NCBI GenBank assembly: GCA_949825065.1
Contig: OX463859.1
Coordinates: 6,610,217 to 6,674,216 of the forward strand
Direction of reading: 5' to 3'
DNA length: 64,000 bases
Source: Odontocerum albicorne
Taxonomy: Eukaryota > Arthropoda > Insecta > Trichoptera > Odontoceridae
Numbering within the stretch: the stretch's first letter is position 1; each line of letters opens with the position of its first letter. Made by a program: the position numbers and the translations under genes. Below, one piece after another: positions 50,371 to 59,600 of this stretch. The notes under the pieces were generated by a model. That model was not told where the DNA came from, did not search any database, and worked only from the letters and a program-made list of their open reading frames with translations.

Positions 50371-50735
50371 AAAAATGACACTAAAAATGTATTTTGTAAG
50401 ACTCAAGAAATAAATTGAAGGAGAATATATTTTTAAATAGGGAATTCATTCATACAAAAATGATTTGTGCCACCATACCAAAGCCAGTATCGTAATATAA
50501 ATAAGCCAAAACCCGTACGGTTGTCGCCAAAGAAAGAATACGAGAATTGAATTTTGAATACAAGAGAGGAATACTTCGAAACAGATTGAAATTATACTGA
50601 ACGAACCGGTGTAAAAGTGGACGATGTCAATTTATTTTGAATTGTTATTCATTAAATAATTAATTTATTTCCTATTATATTGAACCTTATAATTACTTGT
50701 GTTTATTTATCTTATGCTATTTTTTTGAATGCAGA

Positions 50736-51043
50736 CAATTATATGTGGCTTTTTCAAGATGTCGGAAACGCGAAAATATTAAAGTCAATATATCTGAAAC
50801 AAGTCTTCAAGGAAAACTTTATCAACGATTTAAATTGAACAACAGTAATGTATATACACAAAACATCGTGTATAAAGAGATTTTTGAGAATTAAATAATT
50901 CATCAATCAAGATGTAACTTTTACATCTTGATTGATGAATTATTAATGAACCCAAAAAACTTTAAGCTGATCTTGCTCCATTCGGTATTTCAAAAATGTA
51001 TAATTTGGTTTACTTCCGTGAATATTTCACGGGTTGAAACTAG
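50736..51043 (+). mobile_element. Helitron 3' end with helicase C-terminus
   Basis: The ORF end (about 50736-50894) reads QLYVAFSRCRKRENIKVNIS, then VYTQNIVYKEIFEN: the terminal motif of the PIF1-like helicase of Helitron Rep/Hel proteins. TTTTTTTGAATGCAG just before looks like a splice acceptor. The element ends with a hairpin CCGTGAA-TAT-TTCACGG (51016-51032), 11 bases, then CTAG at 51040-51043, followed by T. A hairpin 10-12 bases before CTRR, with insertion at A/T, is the Helitron 3' hallmark. The 5' end and Rep domain were not found. Confidence 0.85.
50894..50944. repeat. 24-bp perfect hairpin
   Basis: AATAATTCATCAATCAAGAT and four more bases pair exactly with 50921-50944; the loop is CTT. 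It begins at the helicase stop codon, within the Helitron. Confidence 0.95.
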
Positions 51044-51117
51044 TGCAATTATATAAGTCAATAAAACAAATAAATTTGAAAAAAATATTTAATTTTAATA
51101 CTTTGTATCCCGATTTA

Positions 51118-51263
51118 TGTTTTAACGTGATAAACTAGATTAGCGTTATGTCCCGGTCTTGTGTTTTAACGTGATAAACTACATTAGCGTTATGTCCCGG
51201 TCCCGTGTTTTAACGTGATAAATTGGATTTGCGTTATGTCACGGCCCCGTGTTCTAACGTGAT
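51118..51263. repeat. 44-bp minisatellite, 3.3 copies
   Basis: Units start at 51118, 51162, 51206 and 51250: TGTTTTAACGTGATAAACTA, then GCGTTATGTCCCGG. Confidence 0.9.
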
Positions 51264-51599
51264 CCATCTATAAGTGGAAAAGATCCTTGAAGAAAGAAGA
51301 AACGTAACATTGATTGTATGGGGCAAAATATATAGCGTTTAGTGAATCAAATCTGTCAGTTACGTTAAGGACAACGGAAAAACACACGATCTATAGTTTC
51401 ATCATCTAGTCCTCACTCGCCGTAGGAATCCTTCCCTATACCCATTATGTAAAAGGGACTAGCTACCACGCAGTGGCCTCTTCATAAACGAAACATTATT
51501 GACATTTACATCTGGTCCATTCTCATTATATCAAACTATGGTTTCAAAGAGATAGATTGTGGGATTGATTGATATATAGAGCTCTAATTTACACCTGTT

Positions 51600-51770
51600 A
51601 TATCCAAATCCAACGCCCTTCAGAATAAATTTTAAAAAGCAATTGAAAAAGCTCTAAATTTCAAGTCAGTAACGCAACGTGATTTATTCTCGATTTTCCT
51701 TTACTCTGTCCAACTTCTTTTCTTTTTTCCTTTGATTGATATCTCACTTTTATTTTTGTAGTGTATATTT
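51600..51770 (+). mobile_element. LINE-b 3' fragment
   Basis: FKKQLKKL and the LISSQ region (AGCTCTAAATTTCAAGTCAG), GTGATTTATTCTCGATTTTCC, then TTGATTGATATCTCACTTTT. Matches 54350-54490. Tail missing. Confidence 0.6.
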
Positions 51771-51819
51771 ATAAAAAACATTAACCCGAAGCCCCCAGGT
51801 GGAAGTAAATGGAGATCGT

Positions 51820-51894
51820 CGTTTATGGATGTTTCAATATTGCCAATAACACATTCGGATTTAGGTGGAGTATAGTGTATGCGTGGAATGTAGT
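51820..51894 (+). repeat. Repeat H fragment
   Basis: ACACATTCGGATTTAGGTGG, AGTATAGTGTATGCGTGG matches 37655-37700. Confidence 0.5.
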
Positions 51895-52020
51895 TACCAA
51901 TCAACCAGAAATATATTAAAAAGGCCTAAAGTGAAAATTAAACGTGTATCATTTAAAAAAAAAGGTTCTTACGAGAAGCGAACCAGCAACGCCCAGGTTG
52001 GAAGAGAAGAGAACCTTATC
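51895..52020 (-). repeat. SINE-A copy, partial
   Basis: Minus strand: CCAACCTGGGCGTTGCTGG, TTCGCTTCTCGTAAGAACC, A run, body ending CTGGTTGATTGGT. Confidence 0.5.
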
Positions 52021-52129
52021 TCCAATGACATAAAAAATTCTACCAATAAATAATATTTTCAATAATTAACTCTAATTTTTATTCGTTAACCCTGTTGATT
52101 TTTCAAGAGCGGGTGTATCAAACGAATCG

Positions 52130-52215
52130 GCACCCTTAGGCCCATAGCAAAAAGGCTAGTCGGTACCTGTGAAGTGGGTGTTGGTGGGGCGGAGCCCCAA
52201 ACACTAAACAAAGCC
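52130..52215. other. GC-rich patch, unassigned
   Basis: GGTGGGGCGGAGCCCCAAAC and GCCTCCCGAGGCCTGAGG include short palindromes. They stand out from the AT-rich surroundings; no family match. Confidence 0.4.
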
Positions 52216-52479
52216 TCCCGAGGCCTGAGGAAGAAAGATATTTGGAGCAATTTAGGTGACATTTTTTCTGGTCACCCGTTGTTGTGTATGCCCATTGTTT
52301 GGTATGATGGGATTTTCTTTTCGGTCTATTATGATATTGTTATTAAATTTGTTATTTTTTTCATAGAATGGTCAGTGAATTTGTTAATTTAGAACTTGAG
52401 ATGTCAAAAATAATATGAATAGATAAGACTGTAAATGTTGCGAAGCAGATGCCAAGATAGAGCGTAGACGTGGTCTTGA

Positions 52480-53020
52480 TGGGCGGCGTTTGGTAAACTC
52501 TCTTATATCCTGAAATCTCCAAAATACCCCAATCATTTGAAAAAGAGAGTCTATGATTCAGACATCTTACTGATCCTCCCATATGGAATTGAAACCTCTG
52601 CCCTAACAAAGTGAATAACGCAAAAACTATTAGTAACACAGAGAGCCATGGAGAGGAGGATTCTGGGAGTTTCACTGCGAGATAGAAAGACCAACAAATG
52701 TATTAGAGAGAGAACCAAAGTCACGGATGTAGTTGAGATAACAGCTGCCTTAAAATGGAGCTGGGCAGGACATATTGCCAGATGCTCTGACTCTCGATGG
52801 ATGAAAAAGGTCCTGGAATGGCAGCCCAAAACGGCCAGGAGATGTGTAGGGAGACCACAGGCTAGATGGTCGGACGATATAAGACGGCCCGCAGGGGGGA
52901 AGTGGATGCAGTGTACCCGAAATAGGGAGTTGTGGAAGACCGAAGGAAGGCCTATATCCAGGTATTGGTCCAGGATGGCTGAAGAAGAAGAAATGAATGT
53001 TGCTAATGATAATTCATCCA
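52480..53020 (+). mobile_element. RTE-type LINE C-terminal fragment (LINE-a relative)
   Basis: Reads ILPYGIETSALTK, stop, then ORF 52648-53040: MERRILGVSLRDRKTNKCIR, ERTKVTDVVEITAALKWSWA, GHIARCSDSRWMKKVLEWQP, RRCVGRPQARWSDDIRRPAG, GKWMQCTRNRELWKTEGRPI. The whole C-terminal module is in one frame for 115 codons. No trinucleotide tail; the end joins an inverted LINE-f at 53030. Confidence 0.85.
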
Positions 53021-53029
53021 TCCTGTCCT

Positions 53030-53215
53030 GTTTTTTATGACTGAGCATCGAAACTCCCATGATAGTCCTAGCCTTTGACGACTCCTCTCCGCCCATTTCT
53101 GCGCTCCGCGGTTCGAAGGAAAGTTGTTAAGGGTGTTACACCTCTCATTTGGTCAGTCCAACGCTTTCAGTGACCACAAGCCTATCTAAACTGTCCAAAT
53201 CATATTTTTCTTGTC
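53030..53215 (-). mobile_element. LINE-f C-terminal fragment (inverted)
   Basis: Reverse complement RWTDQMRGV, TPLTTFLRTAERRNG and GSFDAQS, followed by ..AIKQDRMD. Matches 5545-5690. Confidence 0.65.
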
Positions 53216-53935
53216 AGAAACATTAACCGATTTTAAGATACAAAATTTAAGATACGAAATGATACAATGGTAATAAATCCATAAAAATATAAAGAAAATG
53301 GAACTAAATTTGACTTATCTAAATTCTATCAATAACTTTTTATTGTAGTTTTATATTTATTTCAAATTTTGATTGTGATACAATCAATATCTTTGATTGT
53401 GATACAATCAATATCTTTGATTAGAGCTGCTGTCTTAAGAGTTAAAATATCCATGATGATTACCAACCTCCGAAGAAAATCTTTGAAGAAGAAAAATATA
53501 GGATTTGAAAGAAAAAGTCTTGATATTTGATTCGAGAAATTATTTAAGACATCTTTAAAAAAATGGTGAAATTTCTCCGAATATAACAAATGGGTATGCG
53601 GCCCAGTTTTGACCGCATTGAAAAGAGTCGGCGCAATGTCAAAGAAATCGAACATAGTCATCAATAGATACGATGACTTTTCACAACAATGCAGCCGGCT
53701 TGTTTGACTTGCCACGTAGCACGCTTGTCCCGAACAATAAACAGCAAGCTTTTCAATGTACATTATTTGTTTATTTATGTGAAGGATCGACTTAAGAAAC
53801 ATGAGTTTTGGGTACATACCGCCATTTTTTTTGCACCATGTTCACACGTCAAATAGGTATATGACGTTTTGATTTTGACAGTCATATATTTTATTTATTT
53901 TACATCTGATAAACATTTAACACAGAAACGCTAGA
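53216..53935. other. Unassigned region with a 151-codon minus ORF
   Basis: The ORF at 53362-53817 has no recognised domain. Its 5' side reads ATGGTGCAAAAAAAATGGCG followed by GTATGT on the minus strand near 53840, donor-like, but no partner exon is seen. 53376-53425 holds a 24-bp tandem duplication (GATTGTGATACAATCAATAT). Confidence 0.35.
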
Positions 53936-53939
53936 AAAC

Positions 53940-54277
53940 CTCTACACATGATCTTTATTGACCTGGAAAACGAGTACGGTAGAGTCTACATGGAACATTT
54001 GTGGGGTTCACTTCGCAGTTTATATAGCCTTGAGACATACGTCCGCATTATTAAATAAATGCACAATCATAGTAGAACCATCATTACGATGACATGTGGA
54101 AACAGTAACCTGATCACGGTTACAGTTGGACTCCGCTAAGGATCAGCCTTGAGCCCGCTCTTGTCATGTTAATCTAATTATGGAATTCTGAGAGAAACCC
54201 ACAAAACTATGTTGTTTGTAGACGATATTGTTCTATGTGATGAAAATATTGAAATAATCCAAGAACAACTGGAATTT
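53940..54277 (+). mobile_element. LINE-g RT domain, left part
   Basis: Reads HMIFIDLENEYGRVYMEHLW (first catalytic Asp block; family form FIDLEKAYDRV), ETYVRIIK, TIITMTCGNSNLITVTVGLR, GSALSPLL, LFVDDIVLCDENIEIIQEQL (catalytic DD). RTE-like RT with several stops. Continues at 54720 after the LINE-b insertion. Confidence 0.8.
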
Positions 54278-54718
54278 TTTTTAGTCCTTTATTGTCCATG
54301 CAGTGAGACTCTGGAATCAGTTACATACCAATATAAGACTCGCTTCGTCCTTGGCATGCTTTAAGAAGCGACTGAAAAACCTCTTAATTTCTAGTCAGTA
54401 AAATAACGTGTTTCATTCCTGATTTTTTTTCCTTTCCTCTCCACCATCTCTTCCTTTCCTTTTGATTGGTGATATCTTACTTTATATGAAAAATAATGTT
54501 CGGGTGATTGCCCGTCTTTGTGGGGTTCGTGGGCATGTGTTCACGTATATGTTTATGGATTTCGTGAGGATGGATACTCATTTGTACGATTTATGCGACC
54601 ACGTAACTTGCTTCATTTACTTTTGTCTGATTGGTTGGAATAGATTTCCGCTTGGGAATAAGCCCGCCAGATTGTATTTGCAATAAAAGTGTTAAATAAA
54701 TAAATAAATAAAAATGTA
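54278..54718 (+). mobile_element. LINE-b 3' end nested in LINE-g
   Basis: Starts VHAVRLWNQLHTNIRLASSL with stops, ACFKKRLKNLLISSQ, then UTR (CGGGTGATTGCCCGTCTTTG) and tail CCCGCCAGATTGTATTTGC, AATAAAAGTGTTAAATAAAT. This is the most complete LINE-b UTR. The tail from GATTGGTTGGAATAGATTTC matches SINE-A tails. Confidence 0.85.
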
Positions 54719-55690
54719 GACAAATGTTGGAGTAAAATTGATTAAAAATAAGCAGAGCCAAGACTGTTCATGTGCTAGTCACACCAGATACGGACATTAG
54801 AACTACCAAACTCCAATCCGAAACCTACTAGAGAGACATTTATTCAAATATATAGGCTCAATCATTACAACAGACGTGGAGGTGTTCCAGGACGTAAAAA
54901 ACAAAATAAAAATGAAGTGGAAAAAATGGAGAGAAACGACGGAGGTTATACCTATATGACAGAAAACTAACAATAAAGATTAACCCTTTCCGGTCCTATG
55001 TCGAATGTCATTCGACATCGACTTTATTCCAGTGAGTCCTATGTCGAATATCATTCGACATTTTTTTCTTGTAAACATAAATATAGTTTTATTAAAAACA
55101 ACCTTGTGAACATAAATATAGTTTTATTAAAAACAACCTGGATGTATTGTTTTACCCTGTAATTCTGTAAATCTTTTGTGGACCTGATGGAACATTTTTA
55201 TTTTTTTTTGTGGACCGGAAAGGGTTAAGAGCAAGATCTACAAGAGAGTGATCAGACCTATTATACTACATGGAACCAAGTGTTGGCTTCTAAAGAATAA
55301 GGAGGAACATTTGCTTCAAGTCGCGGAGACGCGTATGCTACGGTGGTCACTGGGCGTCACTAGATTTGATAAACCCCAAAATGAATGAATTAGTGAAACA
55401 ATTAAAGTAGCGCCAATAGTAATAGATAAATCCCGAGAAGCACGACTACGCTGGTATGGGTACGTGCAACGGTAGGATGAAGGGTCTATTCTCAAGACAG
55501 ACACGACTTGGGAATTACCAAATAAACGTAGAAGGAGACCTAAAAAGAGTCTATATAAGAAAGTGGAAGAGGTCATGACGAGACTTGGACTATCCTCGAG
55601 TGATTGGCGAGATTGAGAGAAATAGAGGTAAAAGGTCCAAGTAGGTCCGACCCTAAACGGATAAGAAAAAACAAGGGAACAGAAGAAGAT
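54719..55690 (+). mobile_element. LINE-g, right part, with piggyBac MITE inside
   Basis: NGLKIS-like start, HLFKYIGSIITTDVEVFQDV, KNKIKMKWKKWRETTEVI, KLTIKI, [MITE], KSKIYKRVIRPIILHGTKCW, LLKNKEEHLLQVAETRMLRW, SLGVTRFDKPQ, EARLRWYGYVQR, PNKRRRRPKKSLYKKVEEVM, TRLGLSSSDWRD. A few stops and shifts. The frame is exactly continuous across the MITE when it and one TTAA are removed. Confidence 0.85.
54984..55224. mobile_element. piggyBac-type MITE 2 in LINE-g (TTAA duplication)
   Basis: TTAA at 54980-54983 and 55225-55228. Perfect 13-bp ends CCCTTTCCGGTCC (inverted). Inside the left end, ATGTCGAAT(G/A)TCATTCGACAT occurs twice (55001, 55041), itself a near-palindrome. A 34-bp stretch (CTTGTAAACATAAATATAG...) is also duplicated (55069, 55105). 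241 bp, no coding. Confidence 0.95.
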
Positions 55691-55814
55691 GAAGATTTAA
55701 CCCAATTACATAAAAAAAAGAAAAAAAGTTAAATATCTAAATATGATATATCATAATGATAACAGGAACACTGATACCCATGATTTCCTGGGGAGTGGTT
55801 CAGTTATGTTAACA

Positions 55815-56030
55815 AAGTTAAAATTAATTCAATAAGGTCATTCTGTATACGAGTGGCGATGCTGTTAATAGATTAATTCGTGAATACAATAACGAAAACA
55901 ATATTTAATTCACGATTGCGTGTATAATTATCCGGGACATTAAACAACATTTTGTGATGCAACAAAGAGTTTGCTATTTTTCCCGTTATTAATTTGTATA
56001 TGTACATATAAACATGTGCGACGTTCTCTT
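55815..56030 (+). repeat. Dispersed repeat I, copy 1
   Basis: AATTCAATAAGGTCATTCTG ... GTTTGCTATTTTTCCCGTTA ... ATTTGTATATG, about 70-75% like 59375-59600. No coding. AACAGC/AACAAAG motifs conserved. Confidence 0.65.
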
Positions 56031-56219
56031 CCAACGCTTAAGAAGTATATCCAAACAGACCCATTAGAATAAATTTGGAATAGAGCCATGGATAAAATCC
56101 ATACTGTGTGTAATAAACCTGTCGCCGAAATCTCTTTTGGACTCGCTCAGTAGCTACAGAAGACCGAAAAATTATAATTTATTGTCTTTATTCGAAACAT
56201 TGTATTTGGTTTCTGTACT

Positions 56220-56850
56220 CGTATTTCGAGCAAGCGAGAGGCGTAGAATAGATGCGTTTGAAATGTGGTGCTGGAGCAGGATGTTACAAATTCCATGGAC
56301 AACAAGGCGAAATAACGCCTCCATTCTCGATGAACTGACAATTATTTACAATATGCATTCGACGAGTCCTCCGATTCTTCGTCCGAAGTCTTTCGTTTTT
56401 GCAATATTCATGTATGGCGAGGATACTTGAATTCTGCAGCGAGAGACGTAAAAAAGATGCATTTGAAACGTTCTGCAGGAGAATAATATTACAAATTCCA
56501 CGGACAGCAAGGCGAATTTCTCCATCTTCTAATAATTAAGAAACACCGATTAATTGTCGACAATATGATTTCGACGACTCCTTCGATTCTTTGGGCACAT
56601 TGCTCGTGGCCAAGGAGACAGTTTGGAGAGGTTTGTAGTTAATGCAGCCACGGAAGGATGACGCACAAGAGAAAAAATCCCAATGCGTTGGACTGACCAA
56701 TTGAGAGACGCAACTGGATTACTCTTGACAACTGCCTTTCGAGCCGCGGAGTGTAAGAATGGATGGTGAGCTTCAGAGGCTATCATGAGAGTCACGATGC
56801 TCAGTTATGAGCCACACGACAGGATTGCTTTTCTCTTTGGTTATTATGTT
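56220..56850 (+). mobile_element. LINE-f, two adjacent fragments
   Basis: First: SERRRIDAFEMWCWSRMLQI, PWTTRRNNASILDEL (56240-56340). Second from 56435: ILQRETxKRCI-like, FCRRIILQIPRTARRI and RLFGHIARGQGDSLERFVVN, DDAQEKKSQCVGLTN, ATGLLLTTAFRAAECKNGW, RGYHESHDAQL. Both are parts of the same C-terminal module, so this is a local duplication or two insertions. All frames broken. Confidence 0.7.
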
Positions 56851-57049
56851 ATTGCTATTTAAGCGTAGTTAATTTATTTTTTGTTGAATTCTTTTAAATA
56901 ATGGAATATAGCGTGACGTGTAGTTCATTTGTTCATTCGTGTGGCACCTTTCAACATATTCAAATTGATGAAGTCAACATGTTGGTGACCGTGTCCGGGA
57001 GAACATATTGTCTTCGGTCCCAGTAATAATTAAATTATATTTAATACAG

Positions 57050-57420
57050 CATCGCTAAGAGAGTAGACTTTCCTCAAGGGCGCTCTAACTCGGGTTTTCA
57101 AACCATAATTACTGACTTATTAAAAATATTATGAAATAAATATTTATAAGTTGAGTGTCAATATAGGAAGGTAGTGGCTGCGACCATTTAATTATGTATT
57201 TGTTCTGTATATATCCAGAATAAAAACTATTTTGGTAAGAAAACCACATAAAACTAAGGGAAGACGGACTACAAAGAAAACTTTGTAAATCTTCCGATAT
57301 GTGATAGTAGCACATTCAGTTTTTAAGTATGTGAAGTGTTTATATCAAATTGTAAATTTTGAGAAGACATCCCAAAAATAATTGTCTTCAAGTGTTCCCT
57401 AAAGCTTCACACGCCATTTA
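57050..57420 (+). repeat. Dispersed repeat H, copy 4
   Basis: CTAAGAGAGTAGACTTTCCT, CAAGGGCGCTCTAACTCGGG, AGGAAGGTAGTGGCTGCGAC, GGTAAGAAAACCACATAAAA, CTTTGTAAATCTTCCGATAT, CTTCAAGTGTTCCCTAAAGC. Ends where the foldback element begins. Confidence 0.75.
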
Positions 57421-57426
57421 TATCTA

Positions 57427-57924
57427 CAGGGTGGTGCAGAGGAAACGCATGTTTTTTGAATGGCTGGTATTTTGCAAAGAGATGAAACGCATGTTTTTCA
57501 TTTAAGCATAACATTGTTTATTTTCAAGATAATTTTTTGATTAATACAGGTAAATGAAGTAATAATATTGCACCTTTAAATTAATTGAGAAAAATAATGT
57601 CAGGCAAGTGTTGCCCTTCTTCGCCCACTGAAAGTTTCTATTCGTCAAGAAATCGAAGGAATACTAGAAGAAATGTTTGTGAGAGTGATGCACAACTTTC
57701 AAGAGAGGCTGCAGATATGTGACCGCGAAGAAGGGCAACACTTGCCTGACATTATTTTTCACAATTAATTTAAAGGTGTAATATGATTACTTCATTTACC
57801 TGTATTAATCAAAAAATTATCTTGAAAATAAACAATGTTATGCTTAAATGAAAAACATGGGTTTCCTCTCTTTGCAAAATACTTGCCATTCAAAAAACAT
57901 ACGTTTCCTCTGCGCCACCCCATG
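57427..57924. mobile_element. Tc1/mariner-type foldback element with 200-bp arms
   Basis: Arms 57427-57624 and 57725-57924 are inverted repeats (about 90% match). TA flanks both ends (57425-57426, 57925-57926); ends begin CAGGGTGG/CATGGGGTGG. The right arm plus centre encodes VRVMHNFQERLQICDREEGQ, HLPDIIFHN, stop (57691-57780), the last residues of an IS630/Tc1-mariner-type transposase (F.ERL..C....G.H). The left arm is the inverted copy of that 3' end. So the 3' end of a transposon has been duplicated head to head. Confidence 0.85.
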
Positions 57925-57934
57925 TAATACTAAG

Positions 57935-58410
57935 ATGTAGATCATTCCATGCCACAGGACCAGCAACGGCAAAAGCTCTACCATAATACCCCGAACTATT
58001 AGATCGATTTGGAACAACCAATTTGTTAGATGAAGGAGTTCTTTAAATTAATGTTCGACTCTTCTTCAAAGCAACATCTCTTAGACACAGATTAGAAAAA
58101 TACAATGGAGACATCTCATTTAGACACTTGAATACAAAGAGACAAAATTTGAAGTAAATCCATTTGTGACACTTAAGATAGTGTGGACTTTTTAAAAGCA
58201 GACCAAAATGACAATATTTATGATAGCCATACATCAGTCTAGCAACTGCATTGAAAACAGACTGAAGTCTAGAAAATTTCAAATCATGCAAACCAGAATA
58301 AAAAAAATTACAATAATCCAGATGCGACACAACAAATTCGTTAATAACAGTAATTGAGCCTTTGGGGTAATAAAGTAGCTTACAGTTCGCCACCGCACGT
58401 GTTGAAAATA
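57935..58410 (-). mobile_element. CR1/L2-like LINE RT C-terminus
   Basis: Minus frame 58393-58043 (116 codons): VINEFVVSHLDYCNFFYSGL, HDLKFSRLQSVFNAVARLMY, KSPHYLKCHKWIYFKFCLFV, FKCLNEMSPLYFSNLCLRDV, SRTLI. The V..LDYCN ... LQ...N..ARL ... L.W.....I.FK......K.L....P.Y pattern is the CR1/L2 RT thumb region. Nearest to its end, GRAFAVAGPVAWNDL-like sequence continues to 57935 (GRAFAVAGP readable). One of the better preserved fragments. Confidence 0.85.
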
Positions 58411-58490
58411 CTACTGCACGTGAAGAGGCAACAGCACTCGCACACGTCTAGTGCGTCTGACTTTTATCACTAGACTTGTACTATTTTTAT
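58385..58490 (-). repeat. Dispersed repeat F, copy 3 (inverted)
   Basis: Reverse complement AGTGCTGTTGCCTCTTCACG, TGCAGTAGTATTTTCAACAC, GTGCGGTGGCGAACTGTAAG. Same order as 8810-8870. Confidence 0.6.
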
Positions 58491-58504
58491 TTGAGTTTTA
58501 CTCG

Positions 58505-58562
58505 AATCCGAACTTCTAGTGTAAGACCAGCGCCTTAACTACTAGGCCATGGAGCTCGTCAT
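58505..58562 (-). repeat. SINE-A head
   Basis: Minus strand GACGAGCTCCATGGCCTAGT, AGTTAAGGCGCTGGTC, TTCGGATTCG: A box and a decayed B box. Confidence 0.5.
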
Positions 58563-58789
58563 AATGTCGGTTGTGAAAAAGTATCACACTTTATACCATT
58601 AAATAATAATGTCATATAGCACCCAACTTTATAACCCCGTTGCTATCATTTTAAATCGCTAGCGTCACAAACCCATAAATAAAATTTTAGAAAAAATCTT
58701 TTATAACTTTCAGCCGCTTCTTCTATGCAACTTGGTGCCTGAAGAGGAGGTAAATCAAAATAATTTTAATATAGGGGACCTCCCCCCCT

Positions 58790-58935
58790 TTTTTCTTATT
58801 TTATTACCATGTAAGGCTCCGCCTTTGGCTTTCAGTGGGCTTTCTGGGGGCAATTTTTATTCTCATGGGGGTTTGCGGTCTACGGTGACCCCATGAATGG
58901 GGGAAGGGGGGGTTTGTAGACTGTTTGGTTAAAAC
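58790..58935. other. GC/G-rich patch, unassigned
   Basis: TAAGGCTCCGCCTTTGGC, TTTCAGTGGGCTTTCTGGGG, GGTCTACGGTGACCCCATG, GGGGGAAGGGGGGG. No family match; composition unlike the flanks. Confidence 0.4.
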
Positions 58936-59084
58936 AGAGCTTCTCAAATAGTTAATTTTGCTTTTTTTTGCAATACACATCCGTTTAGAGTACGGGTACG
59001 TTTGGAAAAATGATAAAGGGGTTTAAAAGTATTTATTTCTTTTAAATTGGATACAGGTTTTAATCTAGTATAATGACATCAGAA

Positions 59085-59305
59085 ATAATATTGATTCTAC
59101 CCTGTGAACTGTGAACAATGACTGATTCTACCCTGTGAATTGACTCAGTCATACCTACCATGTGAACAATTACTGATTCTATCCTATGAACTGTGAACAA
59201 CTATTGATTGTGAACAATTACTGATTGTGAACAATTACTGCGAACTGTGAACAATTACCTACCCTGTGAACAATTGATTGGGTGTGTGATTCTACCCTGT
59301 GAATT
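59085..59305. repeat. Irregular tandem repeat
   Basis: Blocks of GATTCTACCCTGTGAACTG, TGAACAATTACTGATT and GAATTGACTCAGTCATACC recur 3-6 times in varied order, with TGAACAATTACTGATTG units at the centre. Confidence 0.8.
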
Positions 59306-59374
59306 GGCTCCGTCATACCTACAAAGTTTTTTAAGGAGTTTAATTTTCAATGTATCCACTGAGATATGAAAGAT

Positions 59375-59600
59375 ATCGATATCAGAAAATTCATTCAATA
59401 AGATCATTCCGTGTGCGAGTGATGATGCTCTTAACAGCTCAGTTCGTGAACACGACACCGAAAACAATCTTCATTCACGATAGCGTAAATAGTTGTCCGG
59501 CGTATTAAAAAGAAGTTGGTGAATCAACAAAGGGTTTGTTATTCTTCCTGTTACAATAACAATTTGTATACGAGTATGTTTGAATATCATAGGTGCGTAG
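59375..59600 (+). repeat. Dispersed repeat I, copy 2
   Basis: Matches 55815-56030. It carries a CGAGTA insertion at 59571-59576 relative to copy 1. Confidence 0.65.

Noticed and set aside
53362..53817. 151-codon minus ORF
   Set aside because: No recognised domain, AT-biased, repeated C-terminal codons from a 24-bp duplication. A donor-like GTATGT upstream is not enough to call a host exon.
55845..55860. Additional footprint octamer (TATACGAGTGG)
   Set aside because: Third TA base differs and the paralogue at 59410 has GCGAGTGA without an insertion, so it is native sequence.
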